From the NCBI GenBank assembly GCA_029844215.1, contig CM056732.1:48965007-49029006 (forward strand): DNA of 64,000 nt, written 5' to 3'. The DNA is from Przewalskia tangutica (taxonomy: Eukaryota; Streptophyta; Magnoliopsida; Solanales; Solanaceae). The notes beneath the pieces were generated by a model. It had not been told where the DNA came from and searched no databases. It saw only the letters and a list, made by a program, of their open reading frames with translations. This document shows positions 1-13,200 of this stretch, piece by piece. Both the position numbers and the translations under genes were made by a program. Position 1 is the stretch's first letter. Each line of letters opens with the position of its first letter.

Positions 1-1272
1 GAATTTTAATGTTTTAGTCTATTAAGATTTGTCGCTAATTAAAAACTCAATTATTAGTATTATTAGAAGTGACATATAATTCGTTCTTTAAACGTTAGTT
101 ACTTCGGATTATTATTGGCTTTTGGCTCCTTTCCGTTTTTTTGGTTGTATGTTTGGAGCATAGACATGACTTGTAAAAACAGTATGATGATATTTATTTT
201 ATGTATTTTTTTTTTGTTTTATCAAGGATTTTAGGTGACTGGCTGATTGTGCTATAATTTTCATTCGCAAAGCACCCAATTCATTCGTGGATGAAGGGTG
301 GATTGAATGTGGATGAAGAAAAAATAGGATGATGGATTGGTCGGGTGGTGGATGGATGGTTGGCGGGTGGTGGTAGATTGAACTCCAATCCACCTCCGAT
401 CCATTGCCAGCCCTAGTCTGGAACCACCAATAGAGTTAAACCTAAATACTAGTTTAGGAGACTTTCATATTTCACTCTGCTGAATCGGATCTGCAACAAC
501 TTATAAGAATTATCACAAAGCAAAAGTATTCTTTGATTTTCACAACTCGGATGTAGAGGTAAGGTCTGCGTACATATTACCCTTTTCAGACCCCACTTGT
601 GGAATTACACTAGGTATATTATTGTTGGATGTCTTCTAGAAGATGCTGAGAGTATATCTCAATATGTAATCCTAGCCGTCATTTATTTCCTTCAACAAAA
701 TGTTAGAAAATAAACTTTTTTTCATTACAATGATTTATTTATAGGCAAATGTTTCATATTTAATAGGAAGATAAACTTATGGTCTTATAAGCTAATAAGT
801 ATCCTGGATAAAACCAATCCAATAGTAATTTCCAACCAGAATAATAGATAAAAAAACAAAACAAAAACTGTTAAGAGTATACGACTTCAGCAAAAGTCAA
901 GAAAGAGAACAAAGGACGGAAATAACTTCAGGAAATACACGCACTCTAACCTTCTAGTTATTCATTCCCAACAGTAAGCAAACAGTTTGTCAGAAAATGA
1001 AGCACTGAAGAAGTAATGAATAGTTCTCCTTTTTTTCCCATTTCCCTCTTTTGAAAAATAAAAAGGTCCATGTATACATCACTAATTGGTAGAAAACACA
1101 TCACCAGAAAAAAATACACATCCCCGCGGTTACATGAAGGAAAATAATGAATATTTGCTCAACGAGTGTCAAATAGATTCATAGAATGATTTATATATAT
1201 ACTGCCCTTCATTGCCCATTCACCATGTAATTGTCGCCTCAACTTCACAGGGCCACTTACAAACTTACACCT
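1..1272. other. AT-rich 3' flank of the coiled-coil gene
   Basis: No gene is supported here. The stretch just below 1273 is probably the 3' UTR of the minus-strand coiled-coil gene; the polyadenylation site cannot be placed. Positions about 294-380 are a low-complexity GGATG/GGTGG-rich run. A LINE/SINE tail fragment sits at 553-627. The rest is AT-rich intergenic DNA. Confidence 0.6.
553..627 (+). repeat. RTE/TS-type SINE 3' tail fragment
   Basis: Contains the diagnostic order: AGAGGTAAGGTCTGCGTAC, then a CAGACCCCACTTGTGGAATT block, then a GGTATATTATTGTTG end. This matches the tail at 11091-11170 and, inverted, at 9654-9745. Such tails are shared by a plant RTE LINE and SINEs that use its machinery. 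Only the tail is recognisable, so SINE versus truncated LINE cannot be decided. Confidence 0.7.
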
Positions 1273-4200
1273 TCACTGGACTCTCACCGTGCTATCTTGT
1301 TTCAACTTCACGAGACTGTTCTCGATGTTCCATAGAACAGGTTTATAGCTGGAAAATATTTGAATGGCAGTTAATAACAAACAGGATATCAGCAATGCTT
1401 ATGAAGATGGATTCCAGAATATGTCAACAAGTTTTAAGAGTAAGCGAGATTAGATCCATACATGCGAGTGAGACCATTGTATGCTTGTGTGGCCTGCTGG
1501 AGCCGTGCATTGAGCTGCAAGATTTCAGCAGACAAGGCTTCTGTTTTGCTCTGTTCTTCAGCTAGCTGACCCTAAATGAACAACCAATTAGAAGGATATA
1601 TATAATATTATCTTACACTGCACCAATATCACAATGACAAGGAATTCAATCTAACTGTCAACATGTATCTTGAGAAGAAAATCTGTGGCATAACCGACTG
1701 TTCAGAAGTAGCAGCATACAATCATGCATGAATGAAATAGAGTAGCTCTTTTATTACAGTTCTAATGCATCTACCTGTATGCTATTCGGCCTAAATGAAC
1801 GTAAAAGGCACGGGGTGACAATTCTCCAATTGCATTTTCAAGATACAGTGAAACCAGATTCAAATTCAAATAGCACGTAGTAACATATTCTATGAACAAC
1901 GGATAAAAGTTTGACGAATAACCTTGATGGAGAGGATTTTAGCATATTCTGTGCCTTCAATTGCATTTTTGCTGCCTTTGATAGATCCCGCGACGCCTTG
2001 CTGGATTAGGTTGTTGTTTGCAGCTTGGTCTGTCCTCAACTTATCTAACACAGCACGAAGCTCCTCATTTTGCTTGAGACAATCTTTCACCTGTGTGGGA
2101 GTACTTCAAAAATAATGCCTTTTGACACCCGAAGAGGCACATTCAAAAATTGGTTACATTGAGGATGTAATAAATTACAACATACTTTTTTAAGAAAATT
2201 ATCTCATACGCCAAAGAAAGAAAGCATATTCAACCAACTGATTGCATCTAAGAGCAAGAGTAAATGAGACTGTCGTTGTGTATTAAGAGTTTTGCTAGAG
2301 CAAAGGTTATGCTTAAGGAGTAGGGGGAAAAGTCACGTGTAGCCAAACTGATAAAACTATTGAGTACTTTAAGAATTTGCAGTAGCAGAAGCCAGCTATC
2401 CCAAAATCTTCCTCAAGAAGATGATGTTTTTATTGTACTGATTTCTGACTTCAAGAAAGATTAGACGCCTTTTTTGTTCTCAGTGGTACTATTAGCGCTT
2501 CAAACTTTGATTTCAATCCACAGATGTTTAGACACATACACCAAGACTATTTGGTTTTGAGGGTTAACAAATTGCGGGATTCATTGCCTAGTTCTTCCCA
2601 GGTAACTTCTTATGCAATTATCCATACTTTTTGGTTCCAACCTCATGAGAGAAACGACAGTCATAAACCGTCCTCCAATCCATCAACTATTAATTACAAT
2701 CAAAGATTACGTTAAGAAAAAGTATAACAGACTTGTCAGTAATCATATACAGAGCATGAGTTACTACTATTGAAACAGGACATGGAAGAAATTAAAAAAA
2801 GGGGCATCCCGGTGCACTAAGCTCCCAATATGCGTGGGGTGGCCAGACCACATGGAAGAAATTACATATAAGAATATTTCAAAGAATCTACGAAGCAATG
2901 TGAATAGGCATCATACCATCTGCTCATCCTCATATAACTTCAAGAACTTAAAAAATACCTGATTCTCCCACTGCACCGCCACACCTAGAGCTTCTTGATG
3001 AGCGGACGAAAGATTATAATTTTCCTCGAATAGCCTCTCTATCTCAGAGGATTGTGAATCAATCTGAAATATGAACAGAATGGAATGATTTTGAATTCCA
3101 CATTGCAAAATGGAAAAAAATATATAGAGGTTTACCTCCATTAGAAGTTTCTGCCGGCTACTTTCCAATCTTTCAATGGCCACTGCCATATCATGTAATT
3201 GCTTTTCAAGCCTCACCTTGTCTTCCTAAAAGGGTTGTGAAATAAGACCTTAAACTCAAAGAACATCGGTCTACCAAAACTCTATAATACATTAACCACA
3301 ATTTGTTTTCAAACTACGACAAAACTTCTTTGGAAAGGGCCAAAAAGATGAAGAGGATTAGCCAGAAAATTTAGGTGTGGTTAAAAAGACCATAAGAAAC
3401 AAAAAATTGAGGAACAGTTTTGCACAGCAAAATTGAGTCAACAGGGCAATTATACAGCAAGGGGATTTAACGACATGATATAAAGAACAACAATTTTAAT
3501 AATTTATCCTCATTGGACGAATATTTTCTTTTTCTACAGAACATTGGCCAACTCAAATTTAACATGCTGAAAAAGATTTTATCAATTGCAGACACATTGA
3601 TTACCCCCGAGAATGTCTTCTGGGATGCCTTTCTGGTGACTTCATCTGTAATAAACAGAATAGAAATATAGGAAAGATCAACAGATATCACAAGAAAGCC
3701 AACTGGTCGTTAAATGATAGATATTACAAACAAAAAAGGTCATGTAATGCAAATGATTTGTAGTTAGCTATGTTTTCACTTCCTAAATTTTGTTGAGACT
3801 GTAATAATTTCAATTTGTTTGCACTCTTCTTCGCTTGCTTCTATATGATCTACATTACTTTCTATTAATATTGATTGACATGAAGTTATTGGATAATGGC
3901 GTCATCAATCCACGTAGGCTCTTCTGACATTGTGGAGTGGACACCCTCGATTTTGAGCTTATAACTACTATTTTACCATGGCTCTGTAAACTCAAGTTGG
4001 ATTTTGGATGGTAAAAAGCCAGGCACGCTTGTCGAGAAAATGATCTAAGTCCCTTAGGTCTCCCTTTTCTCTCTCTTGTGATCCTTCTGATCACCGGAAT
4101 CAACCCCCCTTTATTTCTTTTCTTTTCTCTCTCTTTTTCTTTCTCGACAAAGCTGAAGATGGAAGATACCATTTACTTTGTGATAGGCTTTAAGTCTTGC

Positions 4201-7200
4201 GAAGTTACAAAAACCACCGGGGCGGAAGGTGAATGGTATGACTGGACTGAAGAAGCAGAAACTCTATCACGAGAACATACTTCAACAAAAAAGGCTATGG
4301 AATGGATCATTCGGACCTTGCGAGAAGCTTCCAAGACGAGGGGAACCTGGTGAAAAGATGGAAGAAAAAATATAATTTCTCAGAAGTGTTTTGCGCCAGA
4401 AATTACAACAAATATGGACGATACAAAAGTCTGATCAATGTGAGGGGCAGAAGGAGGTCAGTTATAATTATTCCTGAACTGACGTTTAACTCAGAGTGGG
4501 TGTTTATCGCAGAGAAGGTTGGTAGATTCATTAATAGTCACAAGAATGAGGGCAAGCTAGAGGAATGCCGGCAGGTTGATAGTAAAATTCCTTATGCTGA
4601 AGCACTTAAAAGCATTAAATGGGCAAATAGGGAGGACAAAGAGACAAGTGCAGAATGTACTTTAAAGAGGGGGCAAAGAATATGCATTAATGATATCTCA
4701 ACATCTCAGAGTGAAGTTCAAAGAGGAGTCTGGTAGGTGTTTTCTGTATCTCACCAACCTTGTCAGAAGTTAGAATATGGTCCAGCAATCTATGGAAACA
4801 AGCACATGGATTGAATATATACGAGATGGGCAATGTATTTTTCCTCTTTGAAATTGCTTCTAGAGTTACAACGGAGCAAGTAATTGTAGGGGACTGGGTC
4901 TGGAACCATCAAGCTACAATGGTGGAATCCGATGATAGGCGCAGTAGGGGAGAAAAATAGACCCAGTTCAACTTGGATCAGAATTGTAGGCTTACCTCTA
5001 CACTTGTGGTCTCAGAAGGTCTTCAAAGCCATAGGAGACAATTGTGGAGGTTGGTAGAGACAGAAGAAGAAACAGAATTGCGAAACCACCTCAAATGGGC
5101 GAGGATTAAAATCAGAGGTGATGGAACAAACATACCCAGGGAGGTGAAAATTGAAGACGGTGATTTTTGTTACACTATGCAGATCTGGGCCGGAGAAGAA
5201 AGCAATTCAAATTTCTTTAACCCAAAGGGTTAAAAGGCGGAAGGCTGTTCATACATTCTGGAGAAACAGAAAAAAGGGGGGAAACCACAGAGGCGCGTGG
5301 AGAGGCAGAGAAAATTTTTAATTGTCAAGTGGGCCTGGGGGTTTCTGGCCCGAAAGTCTCACAGGATCGAAGCCCAACTTTCTCATTGGGCAAGGTCTTC
5401 AAAAAAAACTCCTCGTTAAGGGTGTGTTTGGATTAGCGGTGAACAGAATTGATTCTAGCAGAAGTGATTTATGTTTGGATGCAACAATGTAAAAGTGATT
5501 CTTATAATTGATTTATGTTTGAATAGTTTTGATCAAAATTGCTTTTGAAGGTAGAATTACCAAAATGGACATATATATAAATAAAAATATACATATAAAT
5601 AGATGGAAGTATGTAAATAAAAATTACAAATAGATAATAGAACTTAAAGTGCAATATAATACTTAAATATTAGTAGAATATTATTACAATACTAATTTAA
5701 AGTGCAAATAGTATTTAAATATTATTACAATACTAATTTTGCATGTACTCTATAATACATATAATACATTATAGAAAAAGGAATAATATTATACTTAATA
5801 ATTATTTTAAAAAGTACCTTGCAATCGGTTTTCAGTTAAAATTGTAGAGCACATTTTGATGCATTTCTCGGGACTAGCTTTATTTAAAATTCTTGGACTA
5901 GCTTCATTTATATTAATAATACATTATAGAAAAAGGAATAATATTATACTTAATAGTTATTTTAAAAAGTATCTTGGAATCGATTTTCAGTTAAAATTGT
6001 AGAGCACATTTTGCCACATTTAAAATATTAATAATATTCGGAGTATACCCCGCTTCTTAGTCTTATAGGATAGCTCACCATTCAAGTAAGTCACTTGACA
6101 ATAGAAAAAGGAGAAGGATAATCCAAATGAGTTGCACTATTCTCATTCCTAAGTACGAGAAAGGTCCTAAAATTAACAATAGCATACTCAAAACAGAACA
6201 TGAGTAATATATTTGGTTTTTTTTAGTAATTATTTCTAGATATTTAAAGAGGGTAATGAAAGTTGTATATTTGAATGTTTTTTTAGTATATTTCTAGATA
6301 TTTAAAGAGGATAATGAAAGTTGTATATTTGAATTTTTTTATTAATTATTTCTAAATATTTAAAGAGAGTAATGAAAGTGGATAGAGTTGTTGATGAAAA
6401 TTAAAGAGCGTAATAAAGGAAAGGGTAAAATTTAAATTGAAATTAATGACAAAATTGATTCTGCCAGAATCAGTTCTGGAGATCAGAATTGATTTTGGCC
6501 AACCAAACATGTCAATTTTCTGATTTTCACGAAAATAGGTACCCAAAATTAATTTTGGATACTCAAAAGCTAATCCAAACATGCACTAAGTCATTTAAGT
6601 TACCAGAAGAGGCACGTGGAACTTTTAAAGAATAAAATCACTGGCAGGCAGCGAAATTCTTACAATGACTGGGAAGCCTCTTCGGTGATCACAAGCCCCA
6701 ATCCCATCAGAAGTTCATCTAAGAGAGAAAAACACCATGCAAGTAGCGGAAGTAGAACAAAGTAGCGAGGAAGGGGTCGTGATAAGTCAAGTAGAGGAGA
6801 AAGAAGACTGCATAGAAACTCAAGACCCACAAGCAGAAAATTCTAACATGCAGATTCATGATGATGTACCAGTAGCCATACAGATTCCGGATAATCAGGA
6901 AAGCAATGAAACCAAAGCGTCCAATTGGGTAGATTCATACATATTGGATATAAGCAGCACTTACGGAGTAACTTTCGAGGGTCTCAGGGAGAAAACTCAT
7001 GAAGCTCGATGCAAGAAAGGCTGCGATGGAGAAGGAGGGACAAGATAAAGTAATATCAACTCCTAGAAGCAGAGGAATTGGGGAAAATGAGTTGAAAAAT
7101 TTGCAATCCAGTTTAAATGAAGAGGTGGAAGGAGCTACAAGTAGAGGGAAAGCCCTTACTTTGACCTTCAAATGAATGTAAAACTAATTACATGGAATGT

Positions 7201-10200
7201 AAGGGGAACAGAAACCTTGTTAAGAGTTCATTGCAAAAGTGGAAAGCAGATGTCTATTGTCTTCAAGAAACAAAGGTGAATAAGAATGTGGAGGCCACTA
7301 CAAAACAGTTATGGCCTAGTAGGTGGATGAGGTGTGGATTCATTGAAGCTGTTGGTAGTAGTGGAGGGATCTTACTTATGTGGGATAGCAGGGTCTGGTC
7401 TGGTAGCCCTGTGGAAACAGGTCAATTTTCCATTTCATATAAGTTTGAATCATTACAAAATTCTTTCATCTGGTATCTCACTGGGGTATATGGCCCTCAT
7501 ACCAGAAGTGAGAAATTGGAATGTTGGGAAGAAGTTGCAGCAGTTAGAGAACTATGTGGAGGACCTTGGGTCACATGTGGAGACTTCAATCACCACAGTG
7601 CAGCAAGACTGGATAGGTTTTTATACTCCATGGAATGAGAGGAAAGTTTTAAAAATATAAGACAAAAGATACTACCTAGAGTAGTATCTGATCATGGCCC
7701 CATAATGCTAGAATGTGGGAACTGGGAACAGAAGAGGTCCTATTTCAAGTTTGAAAATTGGTGGCTCAAGGTGGAAGGTTTCAATGATCTGATCCATAGC
7801 TGGTGGAATGAATTTTTGGTAGAAGGGTGCACTGATTATAGATTTTGTGTGAAGCAGGATGTTGAAACAAAAGCTTAAAGAATGGAGCAAAGTAACTTTT
7901 GGGGAGTTAGTTAACAAGAAAAAATCTTCTCAATGAGCTGGCGGAGATTGATTTGGCACAAGATCAAAGAGACTTGACTGAAAAATGAATTGATGGTAAG
8001 AGCAACAATATTAGTGAAATCTCTTTCTACCGGGAATTCAAAAAGTTTTTTGTACTAGTTGAGCTGGAGGAGCTGGCTAAGAATGAAGAAAGCAATTGGA
8101 GGCAAAAATCCAGGGTTCTATGGCTCAAACAGGAAAATAATAACACTAGATTCTTCCAGAGAATGGCAACAGCTCATAGAAGATACAACACTATTGATAG
8201 ATTGATGATAAAGGGGAAGAGATCAAAGAACCAGTAGAGATTAAGGAGGCCATGATAAAGTTCTACAAAAAACTCTATTCAGAATTTGAAGTTTGGAGGC
8301 CCACTTTTGAATTTGTAGACTGCCCAAAAAATTCCCAGGAAGAGCAAGATTGGCTACAAAGGCCTTTTACAGAAACAGAGGTGTTACACATCGTTGAACA
8401 TTGTGATGGAGACAAAGCACCGGACCCAGATGGTTTCACTATGAGTTTTTTCAAGGCCTGCTGGAATACTCTGAAAAAAGAATTGATGCAGACCGTCCAG
8501 AACTTCCATCAAAATGAACTCTTTGAGAAGTCTTTCAATGCTACTTTTATAGCACTAATTCCAAAGAAAGGTGTTGGGTCTCAAGAGGTTACGTTATTCG
8601 TGGTGGAATGAGGACGTCCAAGGGAAAGTGAAAGCAAAAAAGAAGGCGTATGTTTTGTTAGTGGAGTAAGGACAAGGAGGAAAGACGGAAGAAAAGGGAA
8701 AGGTATAAGATGGCAGGAGACAAAGTTAGTTGTTACAGCGGCAAAAATGGCAGCTTTTGAATATAGAACTGGAGGGCAAATGCGAATATAGAAAATTGTA
8801 TAGGCTAAGCCAAAGCGAGAGAGAGGAGGTTCCGGGACTTGGACCAAGTGAAGTGCATCAAGGACAAGGATGTCAAGTGCTGGTGGATGAGGCACTCATT
8901 AGACGGAAAGACGTACACAGGGTGTTCATCGACCTAGAAATCAGTAGACATTGTGCTATAGATTTGTAGCACTCCGAGAGGCGTCGCGATATCAGATATT
9001 GTAGGTGTATAAAGGTTGAGGTTAAGAATGATATTCGTAGGATGTGCAGGGGAAGAGCGACCGGGCAAGACGAGATTCTAGCGGAATTTTAGAAAAGCGC
9101 AAGTAAGGTAGATATAGATTGGTTGACTGGGTTGTTTAATATTTTTTTAAGACGACAAAAATTCTCGAATAATGAAGGTGAAACACAACGATCTCGTTAT
9201 AGAAGAACAAAGGCGACATTCAGAACTGCAACAACTATAGAGGTAGCAAGTTGTTGAGCCACACTATGAAGGTTTGGAATGAGGGTGGTGGAGATGAGGG
9301 TGAGGAGGGGCGTGTCTATTTTCGAGAATCAATTCGGATTCATGTCGGGGTGTTCGACTACAAAAGTCATTCATCTTGTAAGGAAACTAGTGGAGCAGTA
9401 TAGTGAGAGGAGGAAAGACGTACACAGGGTGTTCATCGACCTAGAAAAAACATACGACAAAGTTTCGATAGAGATTCTATAGAGGTGCTTGGAGGCTAGA
9501 GGGATACTTGTGGTTGCGATTAAAGACAAGTACGATGGAGCCAAGACTCAAAGGACATTGGGAGGAGACTCGAAGCGCTTTTCAATCGTGATGCAGTTGC
9601 ACCAAGAATCAGCTCTTACCCCATTTTTATTTACCTTGGTGATGAATGAATTACAACAACATACCCAGTGAAATTCCACAATGTGGGGTCTGTGGAGGGT
9701 AGAGTGTAAACAGACTTTACCTCTACCATGGTAGATAGAGCGGCTGTTTCCGAAAGACCCTCGACTCAAGACAAAGCTAAGCACAAGCAAAGCAAGAGAA
9801 ACGGTCAGGCCCGGACTAGAAATTTAAAGCAGTATGAAAATGATGGTAACAAAAGTGAATAAGTCATGATAGCGCATTCTAAAAGAAAGAAGCAGTAACT
9901 AACGCAGGTAAATAAGATAGACAAAGTACACTAAATAACACATAGCAGCAGAATGAAAATGATGGTGATGGATGTATTAACGCGTCAAATACAAGTTGAG
10001 GTGTCATGGTGCATGTTATTTGCAGATGACATAGTTCTGATTGACGAGACTCGCGATGGAGTTAATTCTAAGCTAGAAATTTGGAGATAAACCCCGGAGT
10101 CTAAAGGGTTCAGGTTGAGCAGGACCAAGACAGAATACTTGGAGTGCAAGTTCAGAGACGTGATGCATGAGGCTGGAGTGGAAGTGAGGCTTGATACTCC

Positions 10201-13200
10201 GGCTATCCATAAAAAAGAAAGTTTCAAGTATCTTGGGTCTATTATCCAAGATAAAAAGAAAGTTTCAAGTACCTTGGGTCTATTATCTAAGGCAACGGGG
10301 AGATTTACAAGAATGTCACACATCATTTAGTGCAGCGTGGATGGCATAAAGGCTCGCATCCGGAGTCTTCTGTCATAAGGTTCCATCAAAACCTAATGAC
10401 TAGTTCTACAGAATGATGGTTAGACCGACCATGTTGTATAGATCAAAGTGTCGGCCAATCAAGAATTATCACATCAAAAGATGAAAATTGCGAAAATGAG
10501 GATATTGAGATGGATGCGTGGCCATATTAGGAGAGATAATATTATAAATGAAGATATTCAGGATAAAGTGAGAATGGCCTCGAATTTGACCTTATAAAAA
10601 AGAGGTGGGAGTGGCCTCAATGGAGTAGAAGATGCGGGAAGCGAGACAGAGAGGGTTTGGTCATGCGAAGATGAGATGCACAGATGTCCTGGCAGTTAGA
10701 TTAGCACTCTTTCCCAATCAATCGCAGTAAAGGAAGAGGTAGGTCGAAAAAGTATTGGGAAAGGTAGTTATATAGGACATGGTGCAGCTGTAGCTTATCG
10801 AGGACATGAGCTTAAATGGGAGGTTATGGAGGACACTAATTATGGTAGAAGGTTAATAAGTAGATGAGTGTTGCCTCACTTATCCATCCATACTAGTAGT
10901 TGTAGTATTACTCTTATAGTTTCTTGTTATTCGATTTCTGTTACTATTTATTGTTCTTGTATCTCGATTATCATCTTATTTTGTTGCAGTTATTGTTCTT
11001 TTTAAAAAAAAATTGCCATGCTTTCTTTAGTGACATGACACCTTCACTCTCACTTTTTTTTAGTCAATGGTCTATCGAAAACAACCTCTCTACCTCTCAA
11101 GGTAAGGGTAAGGGTAAGGTCTGCGTACACACTACCACCCCATATTCCACTTATGAAATTACATTGGGTATGTTTATACAGCATGCCTATGTTATTAGTA
11201 ATCCAATCCAATAATTGCATTTGAGTTGTGATGCAACGCATGGAGGTTGAGGAAGAATCAAAGTGAACAAGTGTCCTATTTTTAAAAAAAAATTGGTAAC
11301 TGTAAAACAAGTGTCCTGTTTTAGGAGTAAAGTTCTAGAGAGGAGAACATTCTCTCTCTAGGCCCAAACATGCTACGACTACAAATCAACAAAGGGTTAT
11401 ATTAGTTGTGGTAACATTTGTGGCTCGGTTAACTTGATTGGCAAGGAATGTTGGCAGCCACTATAAAACATGATCGAAGTGGCTCTCCAATTTATTGAGT
11501 TTTCGGTTATTGTCATTTTCCCTTATTTACTGAGTGATCCTTTTGCCATTTCATTATCTATTAAAAATCTAATAGAGGCCTTTTAATCTCCACAAAGAAC
11601 GAGCATTTACATGGTTGACTTTACTTCTATAGAGTGATGCGTATGATTTAAATGTGGACAACATAGTTTCACTCTTCCATGAACTTTCAGCTTTAAATAA
11701 ATTCCTAAACCATTGTTAATTTAGAAAATGACAGGAGTAAGCAAGCAGTCGAGGCATAAATAAAGATCCGAAATTTCCTCAAACCTTTACTCGGGACATA
11801 TCATGGTTCAGCAAAAAATGACAACAAACTGTAGTGCTTATATTTACATTTATACTAATTCCTAAGAGCTAAGCATTTCAATCTAACAATATTGAACGAT
11901 AAATACCTGAGACCTTTTTGGACATAACAGCAAGCTTCTCTTCCAAATCCTGCTTTTGAGAACTTAGTACAGAAATATGCGCTTTCTCCTCCACTAACTG
12001 CTGTCTTTCTTGTTGCCTCAACAGGGTCACTTGCTGTAATTTCAAAAATGGTATAGCAAATAAATAAAAATCAAAGAGGTAATCATGACAACATAAGCGA
12101 ACAATGTAACCTCTAATTGAGATTTTAGATCTGCTAGCTCCTTCTCCATAGCATGCATATGATCTGGCGGGAAACTCATTGAAGTTAAACCACTAACAGG
12201 ACCGGTCATTGCTTGCTGCTGTAATGAGTTAAGTTCTGCTCTTAGAGCTGCCGCATCCTCTTCAGCCTAGTCCCAAAAGGATTCACAACGTAATAAGGTA
12301 TACTATTCTACTTCAACTCATTCTAATGCATGAAAATATTTGCATACCCGATACTGCTCCTCTTCTACTTCCTTCAAACGTTTCTTAATTGTACGAAGCA
12401 GAGCTGAAAGATCCTCCTGTATTTGAATAACAGGGTTCATATGAAGAAGGAAGATAAAGCAAATATAGGGTTAAAAAAACTATAGAATGGTAGTAAAAAT
12501 GATATGTACTCGTGCAACAACTGCTGCATCCTTTTCCATGGCAACATCCTTGAGTGCTTTTCTTAATGAAGGTACAGTGTTTTGCTCCTGCACTTCCAAG
12601 GAAAAGAAAGTAAAGCCGCCTATCTACTGAAAAGAAGTCTCAACATCTTACTTAAATTCCTTATTTTTCCTCCTTTCAGCGAAAGATAAGACAAATTTCA
12701 TAGTGGTTTATCATCTAAGTTAAAGGATCCAAGTGTGCAGAGTAACATATTATAGTGAAAGAGCAACCAATTACTATTGCTGTACTAACTACTAAGACCT
12801 TAAATTTAAAGTAAATTTGCAACATCACGACCTCATCCACGAATGAACACAATAGTGCTAGAATATGAGCAGATAAAGACCATATTGATAAGGTAAAGAT
12901 ATTTGTTTCATATTTCAATGTCTTTAACTAATAGGAACAATGTCCACTGCCTAAGTCATACTTTATCATAGTCCTGATACTCTTTTTTTTAAAATAAACT
13001 TTGTCAAAGTCCTTATATACACTCCCAATACTTGCTGATTGTTAAATGTTACAATCATTAAAGGGACTTATCGAGCTGTTCCTGTGGCGCAACAGAGATG
13101 TGGTAATGAGTGGTGTTTGAGCTTTAGAAGGAGTTGTTTCAATTGGGAAGTTGAAGGATGACTACCTTGCTGCAAGAATTAAGTCTCGTATCACTAGATG

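Larger units (their letters stand above)
5420..6586. mobile_element. Tourist/PIF-Harbinger-like MITE, about 1.17 kb, TAA target duplication
   Basis: Left end GGGTGTGTTTGGATTAG and right end CTAATCCAAACATGCAC are inverted repeats, flanked by TAA at 5417-5419 and 6587-6589. Removing the element plus one TAA restores a continuous LINE ORF1 reading. The interior is AT-rich and non-coding, so it would depend on a transposase elsewhere. It carries a 98-bp direct repeat and a short tandem repeat. Superfamily follows from the TIR and 3-bp TWA duplication. Confidence 0.75.
4010..8578 (+). mobile_element. L1-type LINE, broken, interrupted by a MITE, 3' end missing
   Basis: Order on the plus strand: pyrimidine-rich leader, ORF1 (DUF4283/zinc-knuckle type) from about 4156, MITE at 5420-6586, ORF1 C-terminal part to about 7170, ORF2 from 7172 with an endonuclease domain and the N-terminal part of reverse transcriptase. 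Homology stops near 8578 just after an ALIPKK motif, where an RTE LINE begins. The RT catalytic palm, RNase H and 3' tail are absent. Several frameshifts and stops show it is dead. Confidence 0.85.
8579..11182 (+). mobile_element. RTE-type LINE with complete 3' tail, 5' truncated
   Basis: Plus-strand homology runs from the pre-RT region (from about 8580) through RT (9279-10330) and the C-terminal domain (to about 10860), then a T-rich 3' UTR and the tail AAGGTCTGCGTACACAC ... CATTGGGTATG ending near 11182. A 310-bp insertion (9654-9963) interrupts RT. It joins the L1-type LINE at 8578 without resumption of that LINE after 11182. Confidence 0.8.
3646..11906 (-). other. 8.26-kb intron 9 of the coiled-coil gene, packed with retroelements
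   Basis: Donor CTCAG|GTATTT at 11906 and acceptor TTATTACAG at 3646 join a phase-1 exon to its continuation, giving a continuous frame. Contents: about 350 bp of plain AT-rich sequence (3646-4000), an L1-type LINE (about 4010-8578), a MITE within it (5420-6586), an RTE LINE (8579-11182) and about 720 bp of unassigned AT-rich DNA (11183-11906). All LINE sense strands run opposite to the host gene. Other introns are mostly 64-380 bp, so nearly all the excess is insertion. Confidence 0.9.

Noticed and set aside
199..393. 64-codon minus-strand ORF rich in His and Pro
   Set aside because: Low-complexity reading of GGATG-type repeats without homologous domain.
1212..1565. 117-codon plus-strand ORF
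   Set aside because: Antisense to exons 14 and 15 of the coiled-coil gene, whose minus-strand reading is conserved and correctly spliced.
6935..7171. 78-codon minus-strand ORF in the LINE
   Set aside because: Shadow of the plus-strand LINE ORF1 C-terminus, no family resemblance.
11183..11906. Resumption of the L1-type LINE after the RTE insertion
   Set aside because: No RT, RNase H or tail motif of that LINE can be read here; the CTCTCTCTAG-type words near 11345 are too short to support it.
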